The position numbers and the translations under genes are program-made. From Nymphaea colorata (taxonomy: Eukaryota > Streptophyta > Magnoliopsida > Nymphaeales > Nymphaeaceae), in assembly GCF_008831285.2 (NCBI RefSeq), contig NC_045139.1:26204412-26268411 (forward strand): a DNA stretch of 64,000 nucleotides, given 5' to 3'. The first letter of the stretch is position 1. The number at the start of each line of letters is the position of its first letter. Of this stretch, positions 23,963 to 35,112 are shown piece by piece. The notes below the pieces were generated by a model that was not told the origin of the DNA, ran no database searches, and worked only from the letters and a program-made list of their open reading frames with translations.

Positions 23963-25150
23963 CAACCAAAACCCTAGTTGGATAAGAGCCATGAAAGTCT
24001 GTCATTGAAAAGTACCAAACCTCGGAACTAGTGCCTCTACTAAAAGGAAAAAAAGTCATTGGTTGCAAATGGGTGCACTATATAAAGTACAATATGAACA
24101 ACACTATTAAAAGCTTCAAGGAAAGGACTATTACAAAAGATTTAGATAGACTGGAGGAATAGATTATGACAAAACATTTCCCCTTGCAGCCAAAGTGAAT
24201 TCGGTGAGAGCTCTATTTTTTTGTAGTGACAAATATAAACTAAGAAATTATGTAGTTAGATGCTAAAAATGTGCTTCTGCATGATGAACACAATAATTCT
24301 ATTTGTAAGTGCTACAAAGAGTGCAAAATGAAAGAGATTATGTGTGCAGGTTAAAAAAAGGCCTTGTGTTACCTTAAGCAATCACCTAGGACATGATTTT
24401 CACACCTAATTGATGAACTCCTGAAATAAAGATTTAAAAGAAGCAAAAATGACCTATATTATTTTCGTGAAAAAGGAATTTGTCAAAAATTACTATTCTT
24501 CATGTCTATGTAGATAATATCGTTATAACGAAAGAAGACCAAGAGGCTGTGTTCCAAACAAAAAAAAAAAACTCTGTGTTTCCTTCTTGATAATGATTTG
24601 GGGAAATTATGGTACTTCTTGGCAATTGATGTCACCCACTCCGACAAAAAACTTTTCTTGTGCCAAAGAAAATATGTTTTGGATCTTTTGAAGGAGATCA
24701 AATGCTTAAGTGAAAAGGTTGTGAACACACCAATGGAGATTCACTATAAAGTAAAATAAGAGGAAGATGAAGAAGTTGAAAATGGCAGAACTTTCAAAGA
24801 TTAGTTGGCAAACTCATATACTTAGCTGTGACGAGATTGATATTACTTATGTTAATGCTATAAGTCAATTCATGCATAAAGGAATGCCTATTCACATTGA
24901 AGCTGTTCATCATATTTTGAAATACTTGAAAGCATCTACAGGAAAGGGAATATTGATAAGGAGAGGTCAAATGATTGATGTTGCTGGATATATTGATGCT
25001 GACTATGCTTTCTCATCTGGCTATTGTACATTCATGGCAAGAAATATTGTTTCTTGGAGGAGAAAAAAAAAAAAACAAAATGTTGTTCGTCTTAGCACAA
25101 ATGCTGATATAGAGTCATGGCCATGTTACATGCGAGGTTATATGGATAAG
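23963..25150 (+). pseudogene. Plus-strand copia RT-RNase H remnant
   Basis: A degenerate copia polyprotein: conceptual motifs CKWVHYIKYN, KTFPLAAKVN, HVYVDNIVIT (about 24500-24530), YFLAIDVTHSDKKLFLCQRKY, FMHKGMPIHIEAVHHILKYLK and IDADYAFSSGYC appear across several frames. The RT active site YVDD reads YVDN. RNase H fades near 25150, where a copia remnant of opposite orientation starts. No LTR belonging to this piece is visible, and stops and indels are frequent. Confidence 0.85.
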
Positions 25151-25179
25151 ACCATTGCTAAGAGACATGGATGTCATTG

Positions 25180-27190
25180 TGGAGGAGCCTATAAAATTAT
25201 TTTGTTTCCCAATGCTAGCACTTATAAATCTATTAGCAATGTAACATGCTTAGCAATGGCATCAAACCAAAAGCATTGAGGGACATTCATATAAAGCATG
25301 AGAGACATGGCGATGTCAAGGAGTTGTCTATTTCTTCTCTTGCCAACTCCATTTTGTTGAGGGGTTCCTACACAAGTTTCCTAAGCAAGTATACCTTTTG
25401 CCGCATGAAGCTTGGGAGAGTTTCATTAATGTACTTTCCTCCATTATCAGACCACAATCTTTTTATTTTCAGGCCAAATTGAATAAGAACTTTTTAAATA
25501 AAATTCTTCAAAAATCATAAGGACTTCATTTTATTTTTAATAAAATAAATCCTAGCAAGATGTGTCTTGTCTCCAAAGAAAGATACATAGTAGTTACAAC
25601 CCAAATAAGACTTCTCTGGTGTTGGTCCCTAGGTATCGAAGTGAACAATTTCAAAAAATTCTGAAGATCTAGTACAAGTAATTCTACTACTATTATGAAA
25701 CGACAACCTAGCAGATTTAGGAAGTTCACATGCATCATACACACCATTTTCATCGGTCACTCCGGGACGAGCTGCTTTAGGATCCGGTCCAACACATGCC
25801 CAAATCATGATTGCCAAACATGCTATGTCACTTGAGTGCGGGGTGCAGGTGCCGGAGCGGCACATCCCAAAAAATTTAGGTGCAGCGGTACGGTGAGGGT
25901 ATTTTATTATTATTATTTTAAATTTATTATATATATAACAGAATAAGCATGTACATTATTATTACAATTTAGCTATTAATGTATATAACATACTTGAATA
26001 GTTGTATTGCATAGAAAAACATCAGAACAACATATATTATATAAGTAATTTAGTAATATGACATTTTAACAAGGCTCGGGTGTGAGTCAGAGCCGCACCC
26101 ATGTCCGGTGCACACCCGCCTCGATGCGACTTGGGTGAGGCAGTAAAATAGAAGGGTCTGGGTGACTTAGCAAACATGGTATCCAGAAATTCCTTCACTC
26201 CCTTCATATGAGCAAGAAAGCTTAAGTTATACCATTCCATAACATATAGCCCATCCTGTTAACCTCTAACAATCTCCCTTTTCGTTTTCAAGTGTTAAAA
26301 AATCAGTCTTTGGAAAAAACACAGCAAAACAGTTGTGATTCTACTCCAATAGGTGAGAAATAGTTTAGGTATATAGAGCATATTAGATAATTTTCCATCC
26401 TTCTTAATTTTTTCCAATCACTTTTACATCAATTTTGGTTCCATCAATAGTAAAAAGAAATTTGTATTAGGATTTGTAAAGATCGACCAATAAAGCAGAA
26501 TCACTAGTCATATCATATGGACTATCGTGCCAGAGTCAATTATCCAAGGAGAACTTTCACTATGAGAAAGGAAGGTGTGATGTTTACCTTCATTTGACAT
26601 CTTAATTAATAGGGTGAGTGGACACAAGATTGGTCTTGAAAAATTGCTGGAAAAATTTTCCAAGTCATCCCTTACCACAAAATTTGTGGCATGGTTTGAT
26701 TTTGTAGTTGACTTCTCGTTGGTGGGACATCCACTTTTTCCCAACATTACTCATGAACATGTTCCAACTTTTTTGCAATGGGTACAACTTCTGTAATCAG
26801 TAGGGCGGAGCCAAAAAATTTTTCATGAGGGAGGCTGAATTATAGTTTCCAAATTTTAACGTGGGCTGAGATATACTTTTTCAAAATTTTTATATAAGAT
26901 AAATGAAATTTTGTAAAATTAACATATACATTTTAATTTTTCTTTTTTTGAAGGTGGCCGTGCCTCTGCGGCCCCATGGTGGCACCTTGATTTGGTTGGG
27001 ACTTCACTTGATGGTGATTCTCAGAATGACATTATTGCTGTTGCCAGCATTGATGGAGGTCTTGGAACTCAGGAACTGTGATTTTCAGCAGTCCCTCCTT
27101 CACCACGATTTCCACCAGATTTGGCCACGGGGAGAAAGACATAGAAGAAAACACCAACAAGCAACAATCACAATCACATTTGTGTAGATG
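25180..27190 (-). pseudogene. Minus-strand copia gag, protease and integrase remnant
   Basis: Read on the minus strand from right to left. Weak gag lies at about 26990-27190, and a CCHC-like knuckle (CTHCKKVG, frame-shifted) at about 26750-26790. The protease site SPWIIDSGTIVHM is at about 26510-26550. Integrase spans about 25180-25860, with DACELPKSARLSFHNSSR, EIVHFDT, YLGCNYYVSFFGDKT and TPQQNGVGKRRNRQL. The integrase Glu of the DDE triad reads Lys (codon at 25339-25341). RT and the 3' LTR are missing. It belongs with the LTR at 27212-27530. Confidence 0.85.
26798..26985. repeat. Possible hAT-like MITE inside the copia gag
   Basis: CAGTAGGGCGGAGCCA at the left resembles the terminus of the clear MITE at 32489-32668. 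The right end (near GGCCCCATGGTGG) matches poorly and no target duplication was seen. Confidence 0.3.
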
Positions 27191-27200
27191 AAACCTGATG

Positions 27201-27211
27201 CTCTGATACCA
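27201..27211 (-). other. Primer-binding site of the minus-strand copia
   Basis: The reverse complement reads TGGTATCAGAG, continuing as CATCAGG. This is the canonical initiator-methionine tRNA primer site of Ty1/copia elements, directly next to the LTR end at 27212. Confidence 0.9.
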
Positions 27212-27530
27212 TGTTAAAATCAATAAAAAAACACATGAAGTACACTCATAAAGACAATTTTACATGGTTCTGCTTGAAAGCCTACATCCAGAGAGAAAGA
27301 GAATACTTTTCATTGCTTTTTTTTTATTGGGAGGAGATTACAAAATTTTTGTTGTTGTATACATGCGTAAAGGGAGAAAGGAAAGAGCCACAAAGATGAA
27401 GGAGATAAACACACTGCTGTTACACACGATTTTAGGTCAGCTCTCATCGATCTCCTTATATAAGCTTTCCTTGGATGCCAAGAAAATCAGATCCAAACAA
27501 ATAAACCAACAGAATCTCCTCATCCCAACA
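27212..27530 (-). mobile_element. 5' LTR of the minus-strand copia
   Basis: A 319-bp LTR whose plus-strand ends are TGTTAAAATC and CATCCCAACA, so it starts TGTTGGGATG and ends TTTTAACA on its own strand. It adjoins the primer site at 27201-27211. The matching 3' LTR is not in the region to the left, so the target duplication cannot be checked. Confidence 0.82.
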
Positions 27531-28550
27531 AATTCTCCCACATATACTATTTTTATTTATAATCAGCTGGTTTATTGCACCGTAACACTATATTCACAAT
27601 CATTTGCCAACAAAAAAAAAAACAAGTTTATCCATTAATGTTTTCTTGAACTTAAGTTGGAGTGATTATATGGGAGCATAATATTGCCACAAAAGGAATT
27701 GAAGGAGATGAGAAAGTGAAGAGCCGTTCGAAGCTATTCCACCGAAACTCAAATCAGATCTAGAGACTGGCGAGTTAATTCACATTAACTGCTGCACAAC
27801 GATATTTACGTTGACAAATTTTACATTAAAACATAAACCAAATGAAAAAGGTAATCGATAAACAAAGGGAAAGGAAAACCTTCCAACATACTTTACAGCA
27901 AATAAAATTTATAAACTTCCTCTCCATTTTATTTTCTCATTACCAAGCCATCTTGAATGAAAACTTCAACTCCAAGGGTCCACAGCATCATCTTCGTCAG
28001 TTGATGTCACCTGTTTTTCACTTATATAATATTTATTCCACCAGAATGTGAATTTGGAATGAGTTTGATTCTGGAATGGCTGGAATTAGAAACCAGAGGC
28101 TTCGTGTTTGTTTTGGGTGAACCATATTCCATTGTTTGATGGGCGTGGAGGGAAAAACTTCTGGGCTTCTGGAATGTGAACCCATTTTTGAAATTTGTGA
28201 AAAGGACGTGGGTGATCATGTAATTCTTTCGAGAACAAAAATTTTACTGACATATAACTACCCCTTCAAAGTTTTTTCTCTCTTCGTCGACGTCCACTCC
28301 TTCGTTCTTCACTACGCTGCTCCAGTGACCGGTGGATGCTGAAGACGATCAGCCGGCGGCCATGATGGAAAACTCGAATTTATACGAATCTGAATCCAAA
28401 TGTCATTTCTTATATGCGAATCCGTTCTGATTTCTTAAGTGGATATTAATTTTTTTTCCATATCCCATTTTTTCAAAACGGGTATCTTAGCAGACATCTA
28501 ATGTAAATTGAATATGTCGACATCCCTAATCCAAATTTTTTTGTTGAAGT
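27531..28550. other. Intergenic, no feature seen
   Basis: Between the copia LTR and the duplicated block. Open frames are short and carry no recognisable motif. Confidence 0.5.
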
Positions 28551-29184
28551 GTTTGAGGTGAAAAAAAAAAGGAGAAAATGACATCTTCTGGCCTGACTAG
28601 TTTAGCGGTGATGGCACATTAATTTTGAATTTTTATTGGGTTTAGCTTTCAAATAAATTAGGAAAAGCAAAATCTTATTGGGTATGTAAAGATGGAACCA
28701 CAAGTAGATATATGGAGAAAACTTCTCTTCAATAATAAACACCACGCTATCTTTATTTTTACTTATTGTCAAAGAAGACACAAATTAAATACAAATCAAT
28801 GTAATACACCGATTCCAAAGGAGCAATCGGCAGAATCACGTAACATCAAGGCGCGTATACAATACATAAGAAAGCAGAGAACAATATTACAGGCCGGCTG
28901 TGAAAGGGACTCCAGTATCAGGAAGCCAGCTGCTCCCACCAATGAAGGTGGCAACTGTGAATTTCGAGGCCTGTGCTTGAGAGATGTCCGAATGATATCC
29001 CTTCCACTTCACCCTCTTCAACGTCGAACTTCCAGGTCCGGTGTTGTTAAATTCAGCATAGAAGATGGTGCTTGGCGCAGAATCTCCCGTCCATGGAAGC
29101 CAACCAGCAGGATCAACCAAGCTTCCGATGACTGTGTTCATTACGACGGTGGTGGAATACACCTTCCATGGCCTGCCCAGGAAT
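28551..29184. repeat. Duplicated block, copy 2 (in the intact pectin methylesterase)
   Basis: The partner of 1-641: 3' flank plus the last ~99 codons of exon 3. Here the coding sequence continues without a break upstream of LGRPW, so this is the parental arrangement. Confidence 0.93.
28752..28757 (-). terminator. Candidate polyadenylation signal of the pectin methylesterase
   Basis: AATAAA on the minus strand about 130 bp after the stop codon. It is conserved in the duplicated copy. The cleavage site is not determined. Confidence 0.5.
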
Positions 29185-32100
29185 ACTTGAGCCTTTATGG
29201 TGGTTGAGTTCGGCGCCAATATCTCGCATCCGTGTATTGATATCCCAGTGTTCTGGTTCGGGTCAGACTTCGCCTGCGCTGTGATCGTGTCCTTCTGGCC
29301 GGGCATCGGCTCTTTGGGGCGGATTTGGCAGTGCTGGAGCACGACGGCGGCGTTTCCGAAGATGAAATCCACGGTGCCCGTAATCAGGCAATCTCTGTAG
29401 AACTGCCGGTTCGAGTGGACGTAGAGAGTGTCCTGGTAGGCGTCAAACTTGCACCTGTAGAAAACAGAGAAGTCGGCGCCGCTCCTGAGTGCCACCGCCT
29501 GATGGTTTTGTGGTCCGGCGGTGTTCCTGAACCCAATGTCTCTCGCTATGAATCCTTTCCCAACAGTCGCTGCATCAAAGTTTCATTAAACTAGTTAGTG
29601 GTATGTATGTGTACGTGCAAGCTACAAGTCCTAATCGTTACATATACTTGAATTAATCGACTAGTCACTACGCCAAATGTGAGTAATGGCTCCTTGGAAG
29701 AGGGGCAAGGGAGATGCCGATGGTGGACGTGGTCGGTGATGCGTCACGCAAGCAGAGAATTCAATGGGCTTTGGAGAACTGAAATCTAATGGCAAAAAAA
29801 ATGAAATTCGTCGCTAAAAACCTCATATTAAAAATATAATAAACTGTCATTGTATTAAAAACCGAACGATCTTTAATGCCTGGAGTAACATACTTTTAGG
29901 GGCGTTTGATTGGCGTTGGATTTGAAATCTTCAAAACCACATATTTTGGATCCATTCCTTTGATCTTAAATCTGACTTTTTTCAATATAAAGAAGTAAAA
30001 TAAGGATTTAAAGTGTATATCTTGAGTATGACTTAAGATCCCTAATAGATCTTTAATTTTGATGAACCATGATTTTTTACCATGTATGTTTTTGTGGCCT
30101 TAACAAAAGCATGGCACATCAAAATACACATCAAATTTATAGATTTTTAATCTAGAATAATCAAACGATCTCATATAGAACTTTTTAGCCTTTTGATAAT
30201 ATTTACAGCCCCTTTATATATGTTATGTAGTCATCCAAACAAAAATGTTAGAAGAGACACTGTTGTATTCTTTTAATTTTAAGGGTGAGTGGTTCATTTT
30301 TTCTTTTGTTTTTAAGGGTGAATGGTTCATTCCCTTGCCTTGCCCTTAACAGCATGTTTTAGAATCGTTTATAATTCGTTTTGAAATCTGATAGTGATTA
30401 CTTTAAGACTCGAACACGAATACTACTACCTTATTCTTTACAAATTTTTTAAAGGAAACCTTTATCATATTTTCTACAAATTTTAAGGGTGGCCTAAGCT
30501 TCCTTTCCAAAAAAATTATGCGACTTTTAAAATGTTTAAAAACGGACTACGATATCGGTGGTCAGTCGTGAGAAGAGTGTGCTTACCGAATGTGGCGGAC
30601 CTGAACGTGGACGTTCCGCCTACGACGCTGAGGCTGCCGGTAACGATGGTGACATCCATGCCGTCGCCGACAATCATGAGGTTCGTCGTCTTCTTGTCAA
30701 CCTCCACATGCTCTGCGTACACGCCCTTCTTCACATAGATGATGAACCTCTTCGCGTTGTTCTTGGGGACCCTCTCGATGGCGTCGTTGATTTTCCGGAC
30801 GTCGCCGGAACCGTCCAAGGCAACGACGATGTCCGCCTTGGCAGGCGCACCGGCGTCCTCCAGCAGCTTGCGGTCTGCCGCCAAGAGCCACGAGGGGAAA
30901 TCGCTGGAGGTGGGGACGGCGAGAAGCCGGCGGTTCGCCGCCGGCGAGTTGACCTGGCTCAAGATGCTAAGAATTTTGGTGACAATTGCGAGGCTGTTAC
31001 TGGTGAACTCGGTCGTGTTGCCCAGAGCCACCTGCATCCTCTCCAGGAAGCCGCCGGTCGTGTTCTCCAGCCCGTCCAGGCATGTGTCTATGTTGGTCAA
31101 GGCCGCACTCAACAACGTCCTTAGGTCCTCAACCGCTGTTCCGTTGAGTCCACCACTCCCACCTGACGCCTGCAATTGGATCCAAATGCTGATCATCAGT
31201 TCAGGAAAAACTCATGGAAATTATTTGAGGATTGTGATCAAGTTACATGGCTTATAAATGATCTTAAGTCCGTCCGTCTTTTTTTTTTTTTTTCTTCTCC
31301 TTCGAAGTCATATGGGTTAGGGGTCGGCTACAGAGAGATGTAACCTTAGTGCATAAATGCAGAATAATTGCTGTGGCCTAAATGAAAGTTTAACTTCAAG
31401 ATCATCCCCACTACTTCGCCATTACCCATTAGAATCCTAGCTAGTTTTTCTATCTTTGTAAAAGAGCGAAGAAGATGGGCTTATGGAAGAGTTTCTATTC
31501 CCAACATTAATGATCCTCAATTTTTAATTCAATTGTTCCCAAGTTCATCCTTGCATTAATTTCCACAACCTACATTGATTGATCGATTGGTTGACTAAAA
31601 CCCTCAAGTTCAATAAAATAATGGCTTTGGCCTTTGAAGGACGAACGATTTTACATTAATAATGTTCTTCAGAAGTACGTAATAGACTAATAGAGCTTTG
31701 TTAGAGGCAAATTAATAGGCATTCTACCCCCATGAAAACAAAGATGGTAGACCAAAAATGCACAAATTAATCATGATGAGCTTAAAAATAACAAGCGTAT
31801 ACACATATACATGCTTATAAAAAAATTCCACATTAAATTCGACGTGTTGACCAGATTTTATGACATTAAAGCTTTCAATTTTTGTGATCTTACAAAATAT
31901 GATCTACACATTAAATTCTAATATATTTGCAGCCAATCTGACCATGTGCAGGTTAATTGCTAGATTTGAAGCTGTGAGAATCTGGGACAAACGGCAAATT
32001 TGTGTCGAACACACTTAAGACGTTTGTCTGGGTTCAAACAGCCAATTACTTTACATAGATAAAACATGCATGTCAAATTACCAGCTCAAGGTTTGCATGT

Positions 32101-33830
32101 ATGTGACGCTCAAAATTATCTCTTTGGGTGAGCAGGAGTAATATTAGCACCCATTTTTAATGAAGCCAGTTGGAGTTGGCTGGACCCTTTGAACATCCTT
32201 ACAGGGATCCAACTTGGACTCAACTCGAGCCTCGAGCTTGTTTGGCTAAACTGGACTCATGTTCGACTCATTTGATAAACGAGTCAAGTTCAAATAAAAA
32301 ACTTTACTAATTCAAATAAATGAATCGAACTCAAGCTAAACAAGGTCGGCTCGAGCAAACTCCTCTAAGCTTGTGGGAAGAAAATATATAAAATATGTTT
32401 CAGCTTTTTATCAAGAACGAGAAGTTGTCTCAATGAGTTAATTTCCGCAAAAAGCAGGTCGAGTATTGAAACATCATTGTTCCCCACTCACTGGCGGAGC
32501 CCAAAATTTGTTTGGGAGGGGCACTAATTCACATATGTTCATACTTAAAGGGGCACTTACATATTTAACAAAGTAAATATTAAAAGACCTTACTGTAAAA
32601 AGTAAAAGAAAATTGAGGGGCTGGTGTAGGCAACTGCCCACACCAGTCTATATGTGGCTCTACCACTGTCCCCACTTGTGAAAAAATAAAATCTTTCAAT
32701 ACAGGGCTCGGCTAAGATTCAGTCAGATTTCTGCTCGAGCTTACTCGAGCCTAATACTAAGCCGAGCTCCAGCTGTGAGTCTAGGGAGTACCCGAGCGAA
32801 GTTCCAACTAGCCCAGCTCAGTTATTGACGGTAATACGTTTTATAAATATCAGTTATTGATCATAAGCCCCCCTTAGTTTTCTGGTTCCCATATTCCAAC
32901 AGCACACCGTGATTAAGCAGGATAGAACTTAATATATAGCCGCACGTCCATATCACCTTGGCATATGTCCGAAAAGAAAAATGTAAATAGGAATGCTGTC
33001 TTGAATGTGACTCTTGAATATGCTTATTCGTTACCTTGCTTTTTGGCCATATTTGTTTAGTGATGGAGTTCTTTCTCTCTCTCTCTCTTTTTTTTTTTTT
33101 TTGTTCCACCATCAAATTTTCGTGTGATCCAAGTCATTGACTTTCACCGCTTTAAAGCACATAGCGATATAAAATGTAAAGTGATATGTTCATACATGCC
33201 TTCTAGTAAATATTCCTACTTGTCTTCTATTGAATATCAACATCACATTTTATATATTTATACTTTCAAATTGAACAATGGTTTGCAAGAAGTGTTTGTA
33301 CGTAATAAAATATAATCCCGTTTGGACTTTCTATGCTGCGACGTATATTTGTTTATTGTCTCAACTTTTTAGCTTAATTTCTCTCATAACTACAACAAAA
33401 GAGGCCAGCAGCGGCTCTAAGATGGCAACAAAAGAGGCCAGCAGTGTCTTTAATCTTTGAATCGTCAAAAAGATAAAGCTAATAAAAGCTGGAGCTGGCA
33501 GATTAGAGTATGATCGATCTGTTGGTGTTCTTGGAATGGGTGGAACACGACGTCGAAAGGACGTCCTTTTTTGGAGTAACTATAGACTAATAATTGAAGT
33601 AGCAGAAACATTGTTCTAATTTCTTCACCTGTCTGTTCTCCCATGTATTCGGTTTTTCTATCATAGTTCATAATAGTTTAGACAATGCGCGGACGTGCAT
33701 TTTCTGCATTCCGAATTCCACGTTACTTGTGTCATGGGCACCGTATCTCTATAACATCAGTTTGACACAGCAGACTCACCTTTTGATTTTTTTTGTTTAA
33801 TAGTATATAATTTTATTTATGAATGTAAAA

Positions 33831-33914
<84 letters not shown>

Positions 33915-34288
33915 GATAACTCTGTTATCACCTAGGTTACTCATGAAAGTGATTCGATCTATTTTAATGGACGATTGAAAACAAGGAAAAAATACGTCAA
34001 CTAATAATATTAGATGAAGAAAATGTTTTTTCTCCTTATTTGTTTTTTTAACCATTCATCATAATAGATTAGATTGCCCTCATGAATGATTTGGATGACT
34101 ATGAAATTTTATATACACACACACACCATTAAAAGTTAAAAACTTGTCGTTAAAAAATAGCCATCATATGAATATCAATTAAGGTTTATGATGCAGCAAC
34201 GTTCATATGCTTTTTAGTAATAATATATGGTGATTTTAATGATAATTTTTTATTTTTAATCATCTTACCCAGTGCATGATATAATTTT

Positions 34289-34346
<58 letters not shown>

Positions 34347-34981
34347 CGAAGGAGTTAAAAGATTTAATTGTCAATCAACTTGGTCAGATTTAGCTATGCG
34401 CGCGCCTGCGTATATGTATAATGTATCATCGGAGAGATGAGGAGAAACAAGCTCACCGTCTGAGCAGCTGAAATGGAGGCGTTGAGGTTGTCGATGGAGT
34501 CCTGAATAAGAAGCTGGCAATCACCCAATGCGGTGGAGAGCAGCGTCCCGTTAACTCCGACGGAGAGGTTCGTCGGCAAGTCGACGATGCGGAGGAAGTC
34601 GTTCATGGCGACCTCGAGGGACACGATGAAAAGCTCCACCGGGTTGGTGATGCTCCGCCCGGCGATCGAACTATTGAGGGCATAGAAGCACGACTGAGGA
34701 TACAAGGTGGCCTGACAGACAGCCCTTATCGACTCCTGCGGCGTTTGAAACGATTGGGACGAGTCCTCCCCTCTGTCGTTCCCTCGGGAGAGGCACGCCC
34801 CGACGACGGTGGCCACGACGACGACGACAAGAACTACGGAAGAGATGGCGATGATGGCCATCCTTTTCCGGCTCTTCTTCAGGAACGTCACCCTCTCTTG
34901 CTCTTCATACATCCTCACGCTGTCACTGAATGGCTTCGTGTCTCCTCCGAAACCACTGAAACCCTCTCTAATTCCGCTCAT
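28887..34981 (-). CDS. PME: Type I pectin methylesterase with pro-region, three exons
   Basis: Exons, all minus strand: 34457-34981, 31169-30587 and 29569-28887, joined at CAGACG/GTGAGC...TTGCAG/GCGTC and TTCG/GTAAGC...ATGCAG/CGACTG. They give 1791 bp, 596 residues, stop TAA. The enzyme removes methyl esters from cell-wall homogalacturonan. Residues 41-63 form a hydrophobic signal anchor. The pectin methylesterase inhibitor-like pro-region covers about 81-235 with four cysteines (89, 98, 155, 205). Processing motifs RRLL (255-258) and RKLL (275-278) precede the catalytic beta-helix (from about 288). Catalytic residues are present: Asp416 in QDTLY, Asp437 in GTVDFIFGN, Arg502 in LGRPW, with Gln393 and Gln415. 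The pro-region normally keeps the enzyme inactive until subtilases cut it in the Golgi. The start at 34981 (MSGIREG) is preferred to an earlier in-frame ATG because it lies about 100 bp after a TATA box and begins the usual N-terminus. The gene appears intact. Confidence 0.95.
29570..30586 (-). other. Intron 2 of the pectin methylesterase
   Basis: About 1.0 kb, GT-AG, AT-rich. It interrupts the Ala codon between SATF and TVGKGF, a common intron place in this family. No repeat or gene seen within it. Confidence 0.9.
32489..32668. mobile_element. hAT-type MITE, 180 bp
   Basis: Inverted ends CACTGGCGGAGCC and (reverse complement of the right end) CAGTGGTAGAGCC match at 10 of 13 positions. The element is flanked by perfect 8-bp target duplications TCCCCACT at 32481-32488 and 32669-32676. 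An 8-bp duplication and CAGTG-like ends fit the hAT superfamily. It has no coding capacity and depends on a transposase elsewhere. It lies in intron 1 of the pectin methylesterase. Confidence 0.9.
33836..33908. repeat. (AT)n microsatellite in intron 1
   Basis: About 36 AT units without interruption. Confidence 0.95.
34293..34347. repeat. (TA)n-(GA)n compound microsatellite in intron 1
   Basis: A TA run of about 30 bases followed by a GA run of about 26 bases, roughly 110 bp from the exon 1 splice donor. Confidence 0.93.
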
Positions 34982-35077
34982 GGCGACCTCTCCCCCTCCC
35001 TCTCTCTCTCTCTTCGGTCTCTCCCTTGCTCTGTGTAACAAGGGAAATATTGCAAGCTGGCAAGAAAGCATCAATAT

Positions 35078-35085
35078 CTTTATAA
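35078..35085 (-). promoter_or_regulatory. TATA box of the pectin methylesterase
   Basis: TTATAAAG on the minus strand, about 100 bp upstream of the start codon at 34981. A GA-rich 5' leader lies between. Assigned from sequence and spacing only. Confidence 0.6.
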
Positions 35086-35112
35086 GGATGATGAAGTTGA
35101 AAACTGAATAAT

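Larger units (their letters stand above)
31170..34456 (-). other. Intron 1 of the pectin methylesterase
   Basis: About 3.3 kb, GT-AG, splitting the pro-region. It contains a hAT MITE (32489-32668), long AT repeats (33836-33908, 34293-34322) and a ~30-bp direct repeat (about 33389-33450). Otherwise no coding sequence was seen. Confidence 0.9.

Noticed and set aside
25800-26160. GC-rich patches (GTGCGGGGTGCAGG, CACCCGCCTCGATGCG) as part of a gene
   Set aside because: Short, in different frames, no motif; more likely debris of a repeat within the copia remnant.
30558-31257. Long plus-strand open frames opposite pectin methylesterase exon 2
   Set aside because: They lie antisense to a well-supported GC-rich exon; such exons have few stops on the other strand. 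No motif was seen in the translations.
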